Shown here in pieces: positions 16,934 to 25,234 of a stretch of 39,090 nt of DNA; position 1 is the stretch's first letter; the number at the start of each line of letters is the position of its first letter. The notes beneath the pieces are model-generated. The model was not told where the DNA came from and made no database searches. It saw only the letters and a program-made list of their open reading frames with translations. The stretch is from Candidatus Sulfopaludibacter sp. SbA3 (GTDB lineage Bacteria; Acidobacteriota; Terriglobia; Bryobacterales; Bryobacteraceae). The stretch lies in the NCBI GenBank assembly GCA_945893365.1, contig CAMDED010000068.1, positions 1 through 39,090 of the forward strand, read 5' to 3'. A program made the position numbers and the translations under genes.

Positions 16934-19143
16934 GTGCGAAAGCTTATTCGGTAATCGGCACGCGTCCCATCCGCCACGACGGGGCGGATAAAGTAACAGG
17001 CCGCGCTCTCTATGGCGCGGATTTCACCGCCGCCGGATTGCTCCACGGCGCGATCGTGCGCAGTCCGCACGCGCACGCCCGCATCAAGAGCATCGACACC
17101 ACGCGGGCGCTCGCCTTTCCAGGTGTCAAGGCGGTCGTCACGTCCGCCGACTTTCCCGAGACCGCGGAGCGCATGGTCGATCTGGGCGAAGGCGACACAC
17201 CGCTCTCCTATGCGAGAGGCAATGTCCTCGCTATCGACAAGGTGCTTTACCGCGGACACGCGGTTGCCGCCGTCGCCGCGGCGAGTCCACATGTGGCCGA
17301 AGAAGCCGCGGCGTTGATCGACGTGGTCTATGAGCGGCTTCCCTGCGTGCTCACCGCGCCCGAGGCCATGCTCGAGAGCGCGCCCCAGTTGCACGACGGC
17401 AAGAGCAATCTCGCTTCGCAGTTCCAGCACGTGTTGGGCGATGCCGCCAAGGGATTCGCCGAAGCCGATGTCGTGGTGGAGAGGGAATTCAACACCGCCA
17501 CCGTCCACCAGGGCTACATCGAACCGCACAACGCCACCGCGCTCTGGAACAACGATGGCCGTGTCCACGTCTGGTGCAGCACGCAGGGCTCGTTCGTTGT
17601 GCGTGATTGCACGGCCCTGATTCTCGACATCCCCGTCTCGCGCGTAAAGGTCACGCCGATGGAAATCGGCGGCGGTTTCGGCGGCAAGATTCCGGTCTAT
17701 CTGGAGCCGGTGGCCGCGTTGCTGTCGAAGAAGTCCGGCCGTCCGGTGAAGATCGTGATGACGCGCAAGGATTGCTTCGAAGCCACCGGACCCACGCCTG
17801 GCTCGTTCATGCGCGTGAAGATCGGCGCGACGAAGGACGGCCGTATCACTGCGGCGCAGGCCTACCTCGCCTTTGAAGCGGGCGCTTATCCCGGCGCCAT
17901 GGTCGGCCCCGCGGGCATGACCGTCTTCGCCCCCTACGACATTCCGAACGCCGTTGTGGACGGCTTCGACGTTGTGGTGAACAAGCCGAGCACGGCCGCC
18001 TACCGCGCGCCGGGAGCTCCGAACGCGGCGTTCGCTACCGAAAGCGTGATCGACGAGCTGGCCCAGAAGCTGGGTATCGATCCGATCGAGTTTCGCCTGA
18101 AGAATGCGGCGAAAGAGGGCACGCGCCGTGTGGATGGTCCGAAATTCCGCCGTATCGGATGCGTGGAAGTGCTCGAAGCGATGAAGAATCACCCGCACTA
18201 CTCCGCGCCTTTGGGCGGACCGAATCGCGGCCGGGGCGTGGCGGTGGGCTTCTGGTTTAACGTCGGGTTGCAGTCGAGCGCGACGCTCAACGTCAACGCC
18301 GATGGCACCGTGAACTTGGTCGAAGGGTCCACCGATATCGGCGGAACGCGTACCTCGATCGCCATGCAGGCGGCCGAAGTGCTCGGCATTCCCGTCGCGG
18401 ACGTGAACCCCTCGGTCGCCGATACCGATTCGGTGGGCTTCACGGCAGTGACGGGCGGAAGCCGCACCACATTCGCCACGGGATGGGCGGCATACGAAGC
18501 AGCGCAGGACGTGGTCCGCCAGATGAAGCAACGCGCGGCGAAGCTGTGGGAGGTTGAGGCCGCCGCGGTTTCGTTCGACTCCGGGGTGTTCACTTCAGGC
18601 GGGCGCAAGCTGACCTTCAAGGAACTGGCCGATCAGCTTCCCGCAACCGGAGGGCCCGTGGTTGGAAGCGCTACGGTGAATCCGCGCGGTGTAGGCGGAT
18701 CGTTCGCCGGGAATATCGTGGATGTTGAAGTGGACCCGGAGACGGGCAAGACGACGATTCTCCGTTTCACCGCCGTGCAGGACGTGGGGAAGGCGATTCA
18801 CCCGAGCTACGTGGAAGGTCAGATGCAAGGCGGCAGCGTGCAGGGTATCGGCTGGGCGCTCAACGAAGAGTATTTCATGGGCGCGGACGGCACGATGATG
18901 AACTCGAGTTTCCTCGACTACCGCATGCCGACGGCGCTCGATCTTCCAATGATCGATACCTGCATCGTCGAGGTGGCCAATCCCGGCCATCCCTTCGGCG
19001 TGCGGGGCGTTGGGGAGGCGAATATTGTGCCGCCGACGCCCGCCATCGCGAATGCGATCGAGCGCGCGACCGGCGTTCGTATGACGCGGCTGCCAATGAG
19101 TCCGCCAACTGTGATGGAGGCGTTGTGGAGCGCCGGCAACTGA
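16930..19143 (+). CDS. Molybdenum hydroxylase large (molybdopterin-binding) subunit
   Basis: A 737-residue xanthine-oxidase-family catalytic subunit. Visible family segments are DGADKVTGRALYGADF at the N-terminus, IGGGFGGK, TAAYRAPGAPNAAFATESVID, and GVRGVGEAN with the catalytic base Glu696. The active-site loop reads AYRAPGAP, not the AYRCSFR of form I CO dehydrogenase nor the AYRGAGR of form II, so this is probably not a CO oxidiser. It is more likely a hydroxylase for an aldehyde, purine or N-heterocycle. The frame is open upstream, but ATG 16930 overlaps the small-subunit stop and begins the conserved domain. There is no Tat signal, so the enzyme is cytoplasmic. No XdhC/CoxF-type maturation gene is nearby. 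Confidence 0.93.
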   Translation: MSAKAYSVIGTRPIRHDGADKVTGRALYGADFTAAGLLHGAIVRSPHAHARIKSIDTTRALAFPGVKAVVTSADFPETAERMVDLGEGDTPLSYARGNVLAIDKVLYRGHAVAAVAAASPHVAEEAAALIDVVYERLPCVLTAPEAMLESAPQLHDGKSNLASQFQHVLGDAAKGFAEADVVVEREFNTATVHQGYIEPHNATALWNNDGRVHVWCSTQGSFVVRDCTALILDIPVSRVKVTPMEIGGGFGGKIPVYLEPVAALLSKKSGRPVKIVMTRKDCFEATGPTPGSFMRVKIGATKDGRITAAQAYLAFEAGAYPGAMVGPAGMTVFAPYDIPNAVVDGFDVVVNKPSTAAYRAPGAPNAAFATESVIDELAQKLGIDPIEFRLKNAAKEGTRRVDGPKFRRIGCVEVLEAMKNHPHYSAPLGGPNRGRGVAVGFWFNVGLQSSATLNVNADGTVNLVEGSTDIGGTRTSIAMQAAEVLGIPVADVNPSVADTDSVGFTAVTGGSRTTFATGWAAYEAAQDVVRQMKQRAAKLWEVEAAAVSFDSGVFTSGGRKLTFKELADQLPATGGPVVGSATVNPRGVGGSFAGNIVDVEVDPETGKTTILRFTAVQDVGKAIHPSYVEGQMQGGSVQGIGWALNEEYFMGADGTMMNSSFLDYRMPTALDLPMIDTCIVEVANPGHPFGVRGVGEANIVPPTPAIANAIERATGVRMTRLPMSPPTVMEALWSAGN

Positions 19144-19148
19144 CGTAG

Positions 19149-19397
19149 ATGGCGCGAGTCTTCATTCCGACGCTCCTGCGGCAACTGACGAATTGCGCTG
19201 AAACCGGGATTGCGGGCGAAACGGTGGGGCAGGTCCTGGACAAGCTGGAGAGCCTCTATCCGGGAATCGGGGAGAGGCTCTCCGGCGCGGCGGTTGCGGT
19301 GGATGGCGAAGTGACCACGCTCGGCCGGCTGGAACCGGTGGGTCCGGAGAGCGAGGTCCACTTCGTTGCGGCGATCAAGGGCGGTCTGAGCTCGTAG
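19149..19397 (+). CDS. MoaD/ThiS-like beta-grasp protein with an internal Gly-Gly
   Basis: An 82-residue ubiquitin-fold protein: FIPTLLRQLTN, ETVGQVLDKLESLYPGIGERL, AVAVDGEVT, then VGPESEVHFVAAIKGGLSS. The fold pattern and length fit small sulfur carriers that serve molybdopterin or thiamin synthesis. The diagnostic C-terminal Gly-Gly is present but followed by Leu-Ser-Ser, so thiocarboxylate activation would need trimming. It starts 5 nt after the large hydroxylase subunit and may supply sulfur for the molybdopterin cofactor, or it may have another role. Its stop abuts the stop of the convergent gene at 19398. Confidence 0.82.
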   Translation: MARVFIPTLLRQLTNCAETGIAGETVGQVLDKLESLYPGIGERLSGAAVAVDGEVTTLGRLEPVGPESEVHFVAAIKGGLSS

Positions 19398-20390
19398 CTA
19401 TCGGCGACGGCCGTAGGAGCCGCGTCCACCGAAGGAGCCCCCGCCGTAGTAACCACGTCCACCGAAGGAGCGCCCGCCGTAATAGCCGCGTCCACCGAAA
19501 TAGCCTCGTCCACCGTAGAAGAAAAAGCTGGGACCGTATGCATACGGCGAGTAGTAATACGGCGAATAATAGGGATAGCCAAAGCCCCCATAGTAGTAAG
19601 GGTCGCGCGATCTGAGAGAAGGCGCGCTAACGCGGCTCTTCAACTCCGTTTGCCGATAGTCCTCCCGTTCCACGGGTTGGAAGGCCTGTTCGGAGCGCTC
19701 CGTGGAAATCGTAATCGGCTCGAGCGTCCGGAAAGTCACCGGAGTCTCCGGATAGACTTCGGTCGCCCGTCCGCGCGTGACCAGGACTCCGATCGTCGAG
19801 GCAGCGGCTCCCGCCAACGCTCCGACGCCTGCGCCGAATCCCCCGTCCGCGACCGCTCCAACGGCTGCGCCGAGGCCTGCGCCCGTGCCGATGGCCGTCG
19901 CGTCTCTACCGTTCGACGTGCCGCCCGCATATTCCATCAACTGCGTCCGCACCGGCATCTGCTGGCCATCGACAAGGCCGATCTCGGTGAGCTCAATGCC
20001 CAGCCGGGAAGTTCCCTTCACGCGGCCCGCTTTCTGGACTTCAGAAATGCGCCCCTCAACGGTCTGTCCGCGCCGCGCGACTACAAAACCGTTCGCGACC
20101 AGGGGTTCCGTCAGCGTGGCCCTGAATACCTGGCCCGGCTGGTTGTGATCGCTCGACAGGGTCTCGTTAACTCTGATCGTGATCCAGGCGCCGGCGGGTA
20201 GAACAATTTGCGGCGCCGGGCGCGCCTCTTGCCGCGGTTCGCCAACCTTGCGCCAACCGCCCGAGGGCTGCTGCTGTTGTTGTTGCTGTTGCTGCGGTTC
20301 ATCCCGCGCAGGTTCCTGAGCGATGAGGGGTAGCGCCGCAGTCAGGCAGCACGCGACCGCCCCCGCTGCGATTGATTTTCGGTAGGTCAT
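19398..20390 (-). CDS. Secreted protein with glycine zipper and Gly/Tyr-rich tail
   Basis: A 330-residue exported protein; signal peptide MTYRKSIAAGAVACCLTAALPLIAQ is recognised at the N-terminus (given here as MTYRKS...PLIAQ, cleavage after about residue 24). A Gln run follows (CAG/CAA tract near 20270-20300), then a beta-rich domain (LPAGAWITIRVNETLSSDHN, PGQVFRATLTEPLV, ARRGQTVEGRISEV). Next is a glycine-rich segment (GAGLGAAVGAVADGG, GAGVGALAGAAAS) and a tail of Tyr/Gly/Arg repeats (GGRGYYGGRSFGGRGYYGG). The start 20390 has GGAG 9 nt upstream; an earlier in-frame start at 20489 lacks a signal peptide. The function is unknown; it may be a cell-surface or outer-membrane-associated protein. 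It is divergent from the second receptor and shares its control region. Confidence 0.8.
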   Translation of the reverse strand: MTYRKSIAAGAVACCLTAALPLIAQEPARDEPQQQQQQQQQPSGGWRKVGEPRQEARPAPQIVLPAGAWITIRVNETLSSDHNQPGQVFRATLTEPLVANGFVVARRGQTVEGRISEVQKAGRVKGTSRLGIELTEIGLVDGQQMPVRTQLMEYAGGTSNGRDATAIGTGAGLGAAVGAVADGGFGAGVGALAGAAASTIGVLVTRGRATEVYPETPVTFRTLEPITISTERSEQAFQPVEREDYRQTELKSRVSAPSLRSRDPYYYGGFGYPYYSPYYYSPYAYGPSFFFYGGRGYFGGRGYYGGRSFGGRGYYGGGSFGGRGSYGRRR

Positions 20391-20615
20391 CTGTTTCACT
20401 CCTTGCAATACGGAGAATGCACGTCCGCTGCCACCGCTAAGTAGCTGAAAAAGAAGCACTATTCTGATTCCTGGGTGGTGGATCGCCACCAGCGCGGTGG
20501 TTTTCGGCCATTATTAGTACTACTAGTACCTATAGTAATACTAAAACATTATTGTGCCGGATTGATAACTCCCTATAGTATTAAAGAGTATTAATGTAAT
20601 TCCCTGAAAAATATC
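20391..20615. promoter_or_regulatory. AT-rich divergent control region with repeated TAGTATTA-type sites
   Basis: This 225-bp gap between divergent genes turns abruptly AT-rich after about 20510. An inverted repeat pairs 20514-20525 (TTAGTACTACTA) with 20533-20544 (TAGTAATACTAA) at 11 of 12 positions across a 7-nt spacer. Downstream, two tandem 10-nt units, AGTATTAAAG and AGTATTAATG, occupy 20577-20596, one helical turn apart. All share a TAGTATTA core, as expected for a cooperative operator. The receptor start at 20616 has no good Shine-Dalgarno, while the minus gene has GGAG. The regulator is unknown. Confidence 0.6.
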
Positions 20616-23600
20616 ATGAATAAAAGAGACAATTTGGGTGCTTTTAGCGCCGTATTGGTGCTGTTTTGTGCGCTATCCGCGCTCCACGGACAATTGACCG
20701 ACGCGACTCTCAAGGGTTCCGTCGCGGACTCCGCTGGAGGTGTGATCGCCGGCTCCGCTGTCACAATTCGGAACGATAATACCGGTTATTCGCGTTCTAC
20801 TTTGACGAACCAATCGGGGACTTTCCTCGCGGCGGGCATCTCCCCAGGTTCCTACACGATCTCCGTAACCGCGGCTGGTTTTAAGAGTTTCGAGCGGCGC
20901 GGCCTGACGCTTAACGTCGGGCAAGCTACCGAGATTGCCATCCGGTTGGATGTCGGCGACATGGTGACGGGCATCGAGGTGAACGGAGGCGACGCGATCA
21001 TACCGGTCGCGACCGAAGCCCGCTTGTCCGACAGCTTCGGGCAGACCGAAATCTCCACGTTGCCCCTGCCTGGACGCGACATCTTCCTGATCACGAAGCT
21101 CAGCGCCGGCGCCACCTTTATCGCCGGCCCGGCCTCGTCCACAAAACTGTTTAACTCACCGGTTGTCACCGTAAACGGGAACCGGTATCGCGGCAACAAC
21201 TACGTGCTCGACGGGTCGATCAACGTCAACCCTAATAACACCGGAGAGCCGGGCATCGTGCCGATGCTCGAATCGGTGGAAGAGGCGCAGATCCAGACGG
21301 ACAATTTTTCGTCGGAGTACGGGCGCGGCAACGGTTCGGTGATCAACCTGCGCACGAAATCGGGCACCAACGGGGTGCACGGAAAACTGTGGGAGTTTCA
21401 CCGCAACGGCAGTTCGAACGCGCGCAACTTCTTCGCCCCTGGGACGACGCCGCAAGTTTTCAATCAGTTTGGGGGAAACGCGGGCGGGCCCATCGTGAAG
21501 AACAAGACTTTCTTCTTCGTGGCATATGAGGCGACGCGCAACGTGGTTGGCCAAGCCTATACGTTTCAGGTGGAGACACCGGAGTTTCGGGACTACGTGG
21601 CGCGAACGGCGCCGTCGGGCGTCGCCAACCGCCTGTTCAAGCAGTTCCCGGCGCCGGCGCCGTTGGCGGGAACCGGCGGAGCGCGCTACGCGGGCCAGAT
21701 CGATCTCCCTACGCCGGGCGGACCGATTCCCGCGATCGGCCGGGCCGCGGTCACGCTGCGCAATTACAGTTTGGCCGACCAATACCTGATCCGGGTCGAC
21801 CACTCACTCCTTAACGGGCGCGGCAAGCTAAGCGCTCGCTGGATTGCGGAGCGCGAGCAGGACCAGGGAAATGCGAGCAGCCAGGCCGCCACGGTAGGCA
21901 AGGCGGTGCGCGGCAGCCGCGGCCCTTACGACGGCCACTTTGGGGATCTCAACGTGGGTTACGTGCATGTCTTCTCCCGCGCGGTAAATGACGCGCGCTT
22001 CTCCGCGCAGCAAAACTACACCGGACGCGGCGATCCGAACGCCTCCGTGCCGGACTTGGCCATCACCGGGATCACGGCGCCCTTTGGCGATGTCTTCGAG
22101 AACAAGACGCGGCTTCGCACCTACGAATGGCGGGATACAATGACGCTAGACCGCGGCCGGCACTCCGTGCGGTTCGGCACGGAAGTGCGCCGCATATTCA
22201 AGGGCATCTCGCTCGGACCGGCTACGGCGGGCAGTTTCAATTTTGCGAGCTTGGCGGATTTCGCGGCCGACCGTCCTTTCCGCCAGACGCTTACCGTGGA
22301 TCCAAGTACGGGACAGCCGACGGGCTACCCCCGTTACTTCCATCTCGGGGAGAGCGGGCTGTTTTTCCAGGACGACTGGAAAATCAATTCGCGGCTGAAC
22401 GTGACGCTGGGCGTCCGGCACGACTACCTGGGCGCGGCGACGGAGCGCGACGGCAGGCTCTCGTCCATCGTTTGGGGCGAGGGAAGCACGTTCCGGGAGC
22501 GACTTGCGAACGCAACCGTAGGACGGGTGGAGCGGTTGTACAGCCCGCAGAAATCGAACTTCTCACCGCGTATCGGGCTCGCTTACGATCCGTTCGGCAA
22601 CGGCAAGACCTCGATTCGCGCCGGTTTCAGCAAGGCTAGCCAGCCGCACCACGGGCAGTCCATTGCCGGCGCCCGCGCCTTGCCGCCGGATGCGCTTCAG
22701 GGCGTGATTCAGCCCGCCAACGGAATCGGCACGAGGATCCTCTACGGAATTCCAGTCCCGTCCAATCCGGAATTCGCGCGAGGTTTGAATGCGCAAGGCG
22801 GAGTGCAGAGCCGCCCGGGCGAGCCGCCACTCCGAATCACGGGATTCGTGATCAATCCCACAATCAAGACGCAATACAGCGCAAGCTGGTTTTTCAACCT
22901 GCAGCGGGAGTTGACCGCCGGCTGGATCGCCGAGGTGGGATACGTGGGGACGCGCGGCGTCAATCTGGAGCGGATCGACGACGTCAACCGCTTCGCCGGC
23001 GATCTGGCGGATGGCAGGGAGGACCGCATCAACCCGAACTTCGGCCAACTCGTCTATGTGACCAATGGCGTGAATTCCAGTTACAACGCGATGACGGCTG
23101 AACTGCGGCATAAGTTCTCCCGCGGCTTCTCGCTCCAGACGAACTACCGCTGGTCGAAATGGCTGGACACGGCTTCGGACACGTCCACGGGCCAGTTCGG
23201 GGATAATTCCGAGCCAGGCAAATCCTCACAGAGCGTCGACTGTCTGCGGTGCGACCGCGGGCCGTCCCTCTTCGACATTCCGCACCGGTTTTCGGCTTTC
23301 TTGCTCTGGACGGCGCCGTTGTCCGGGCGCAGCGGAGGCCTGCTGGCAGCGCTGCGTAGCGGGTGGGAAGTCTCGACCATCCTGACCGCGCAATCCGGCC
23401 GGCCGTTTTCGGTTTGGAACGGCGCGCCCGCGAGGATCGTGAACGGCGTCAACCTGGGAGGCGACTATAATCTGGATGGTGGAGGCGCCGCGCCCAATGC
23501 CGGCTATTACGATCGTCCGGACGCCCCGGCCACGCCTCTCGCGGCATCGTACGCCAGGCAGGATTACATCAACGGCGTGTTCAATCCGGGCGCCTTTCCC

Positions 23601-23897
23601 TTGCCTGCGCTTGGACAAGGCGGGAATCTGGGGAGGAACACGTTTCGAGGCCCGCGGTACAAATCCGTGGATGCCGCGTTGGCGCGCAGCTTTCCGGTGG
23701 GCGGCGAGCGCCGGCGTCTGCAGTTTCGCCTGGAGGCTTTCAACCTGCTTAACAACGTGAACCTCTATCTGCCGAATGCCGACTTGTCCTTGGCGTTGAG
23801 GCCGGACGGCAGTTACTCGAACACCTCGCTTTTCGGGAAATCGACACAGGCATTCGAGGCGCGCTCGCTACAGGGCAGCGTCCGGTTTATATTTTAG
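20616..23897 (+). CDS. Oar-like TonB-dependent outer-membrane receptor
   Basis: A 1093-residue receptor of the same architecture as the one at 471. Signal peptide (AVLVLFCALSALHGQ); CarboxypepD_reg domain (ATLKGSVADSAGGVIAGSAV) at about residues 28-110; plug region (STLPLPGRDIFLITKLSAGA, YVLDGSINVNPNN, QTDNFSSEYGRGNGSVINLR); then barrel strands. The C-terminus ends LQGSVRFIF with terminal Phe. It is only distantly similar in sequence to the first receptor, so it is not a recent duplicate. It lies behind the TAGTATTA-type repeats and is followed 10 nt later by an exported AhpD-like protein, probably in the same transcript. The ligand is unknown. Confidence 0.93.
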   Translation: MNKRDNLGAFSAVLVLFCALSALHGQLTDATLKGSVADSAGGVIAGSAVTIRNDNTGYSRSTLTNQSGTFLAAGISPGSYTISVTAAGFKSFERRGLTLNVGQATEIAIRLDVGDMVTGIEVNGGDAIIPVATEARLSDSFGQTEISTLPLPGRDIFLITKLSAGATFIAGPASSTKLFNSPVVTVNGNRYRGNNYVLDGSINVNPNNTGEPGIVPMLESVEEAQIQTDNFSSEYGRGNGSVINLRTKSGTNGVHGKLWEFHRNGSSNARNFFAPGTTPQVFNQFGGNAGGPIVKNKTFFFVAYEATRNVVGQAYTFQVETPEFRDYVARTAPSGVANRLFKQFPAPAPLAGTGGARYAGQIDLPTPGGPIPAIGRAAVTLRNYSLADQYLIRVDHSLLNGRGKLSARWIAEREQDQGNASSQAATVGKAVRGSRGPYDGHFGDLNVGYVHVFSRAVNDARFSAQQNYTGRGDPNASVPDLAITGITAPFGDVFENKTRLRTYEWRDTMTLDRGRHSVRFGTEVRRIFKGISLGPATAGSFNFASLADFAADRPFRQTLTVDPSTGQPTGYPRYFHLGESGLFFQDDWKINSRLNVTLGVRHDYLGAATERDGRLSSIVWGEGSTFRERLANATVGRVERLYSPQKSNFSPRIGLAYDPFGNGKTSIRAGFSKASQPHHGQSIAGARALPPDALQGVIQPANGIGTRILYGIPVPSNPEFARGLNAQGGVQSRPGEPPLRITGFVINPTIKTQYSASWFFNLQRELTAGWIAEVGYVGTRGVNLERIDDVNRFAGDLADGREDRINPNFGQLVYVTNGVNSSYNAMTAELRHKFSRGFSLQTNYRWSKWLDTASDTSTGQFGDNSEPGKSSQSVDCLRCDRGPSLFDIPHRFSAFLLWTAPLSGRSGGLLAALRSGWEVSTILTAQSGRPFSVWNGAPARIVNGVNLGGDYNLDGGGAAPNAGYYDRPDAPATPLAASYARQDYINGVFNPGAFPLPALGQGGNLGRNTFRGPRYKSVDAALARSFPVGGERRRLQFRLEAFNLLNNVNLYLPNADLSLALRPDGSYSNTSLFGKSTQAFEARSLQGSVRFIF

Positions 23898-23907
23898 GAG
23901 ACTATAG

Positions 23908-25203
23908 ATGAAAAGAACTAGAGGAATTACTTGCAGCCTTCTCACCGCCGGCGCTTTCCTGGGGGTCGCGCTGACGGCCGCGGAGTTGAAAACGGAGCCG
24001 GCCATGACCGCACTGTCCGCGCTCGACGAACAGGCGCGCCAGCGCGTCAGGACGGAGGCGCGCGTGCATTTGCTTCCCGAATCCTCGGAATTGTTCCGGG
24101 GCGTCGAGAGCCTGGAACCGGAGGGCAGCGGCCGCGTTCCTAACTATTTGCGCGCGTTGACGCCGCTGCCGGAGTCCATTAAGTTTCTCGCTCACCTGAT
24201 AAAGACGTTCGTCTACGACGGAACCCTGGCTCCGGAAACCAAGCTCGGCATGGCGCTTCGCGTGGCGCAGATCAACAACAGTCCCTACACGGCGGCGCAC
24301 GTTCAACGCATGCTGCGCGCAAGCGAGCGCGGAAAGTCCGTGCTGGCCGCGATCAAGGCGAGCCGGTTTAGCACTTTGCCGGTTGCCGACGGGGATGCCC
24401 TGCGTTACGCGGAGACGCTGAGCCGGGACGTTCATGGACCGCCTGACGCGGAGTTTCGGAAGATTCGCGGGTCGTTTAACGATTCCCAGATTGTCGAGCT
24501 CGTATTCACGGCCTGCTTCTTCAACTATTTCACGCGCTATGCCGAAGCCCTCCATCTGCCGGTAGAGCCGTGGGTACTCGACTCTGTGCCCGCCGCCGTT
24601 CCTGCCAAGGCGCCGCCGCCGGCGCGTGTCGCACTTGTGTCCGACGAGCAAATGACCATCGCGGGCGAACTGATTGCCGGGGCGAAGGATCCGGCGAGGC
24701 AGGCGGCCATGCTCAATCTGGGCATCGCCAATTCCCTGCGCGCCATGATGCTCGTGCCGGCCTTCTCGCAGGCTTGGCGCAGCGGCTTCAGAAATCCCGA
24801 GAACCCGGCTGTGGACCGCGGGATCAAGCTGCAGATTTCGTTCGCCGTTTCGATGGCGAACGGTTGCCGATACTGCACGCTGCACCAGGTTCAAGGGCTG
24901 CGCCGCCTTGGCGTGACTCCCTCGAAGCTGATCGCGATGAAGAAGGACGACTCGGAGTTGACGCCTCGCGAACTCACGGCGGTGATCTTCGCTCGCAAGG
25001 TAACCGCGCAGCCGGGTGGAATCATGGATGCGGATTATGACCGCGTGCGCAAAGAATTCGGGGAGAAGGGAGCGCTCGAAGTGCTGATGCAGACCTGCAA
25101 CTTCGCGTTCATGAACCGCTTCACCGACGGTTTGCGCCTGCCTTCCGAAGACGAGGCGATTCGCGTCTACCGCGAGACCTACGGCGGGGACTTCCAGCGT
25201 TAG
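23908..25203 (+). CDS. Exported tandem AhpD/carboxymuconolactone decarboxylase-like protein
   Basis: A 431-residue protein with a signal peptide (GITCSLLTAGAFLGVALTAAE) and two AhpD-like helical domains. The C-terminal domain has the redox motif CxxCxxH at Cys320, Cys323 and His326 (NGCRYCTLHQ). The N-terminal domain has the same spacing with Ser125, Thr128 and His131 (NNSPYTAAH), so both cysteines are lost. Active AhpD-fold enzymes use the cysteine pair as a peroxidase or disulfide reductase. Here one catalytic and one degenerate domain are fused and exported. A ribosome site GGAGACTATAG precedes ATG 23908. The gene follows the receptor by 10 nt. A periplasmic peroxide- or thiol-related role is likely, with substrate unknown. 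Confidence 0.85.
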   Translation: MKRTRGITCSLLTAGAFLGVALTAAELKTEPAMTALSALDEQARQRVRTEARVHLLPESSELFRGVESLEPEGSGRVPNYLRALTPLPESIKFLAHLIKTFVYDGTLAPETKLGMALRVAQINNSPYTAAHVQRMLRASERGKSVLAAIKASRFSTLPVADGDALRYAETLSRDVHGPPDAEFRKIRGSFNDSQIVELVFTACFFNYFTRYAEALHLPVEPWVLDSVPAAVPAKAPPPARVALVSDEQMTIAGELIAGAKDPARQAAMLNLGIANSLRAMMLVPAFSQAWRSGFRNPENPAVDRGIKLQISFAVSMANGCRYCTLHQVQGLRRLGVTPSKLIAMKKDDSELTPRELTAVIFARKVTAQPGGIMDADYDRVRKEFGEKGALEVLMQTCNFAFMNRFTDGLRLPSEDEAIRVYRETYGGDFQR

Positions 25204-25234
25204 CGCTCTGTCTTTCAGAGAGGAGTTGACGACG

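Noticed and set aside
16867-18531. 554-codon minus-strand frame inside the molybdenum subunit gene
   Set aside because: It is exactly antisense to a conserved catalytic subunit and has no family features.
16930-19143. Carbon monoxide dehydrogenase (CoxL) as the identity of the large subunit
   Set aside because: The active-site loop is AYRAPGAP, not AYRCSFR or AYRGAGR, so CO oxidation is not supported.
25206-25220. Small hairpin CTCTG/CAGAG after the AhpD-like gene as a terminator
   Set aside because: Only a 5-bp stem and no T-run follows.
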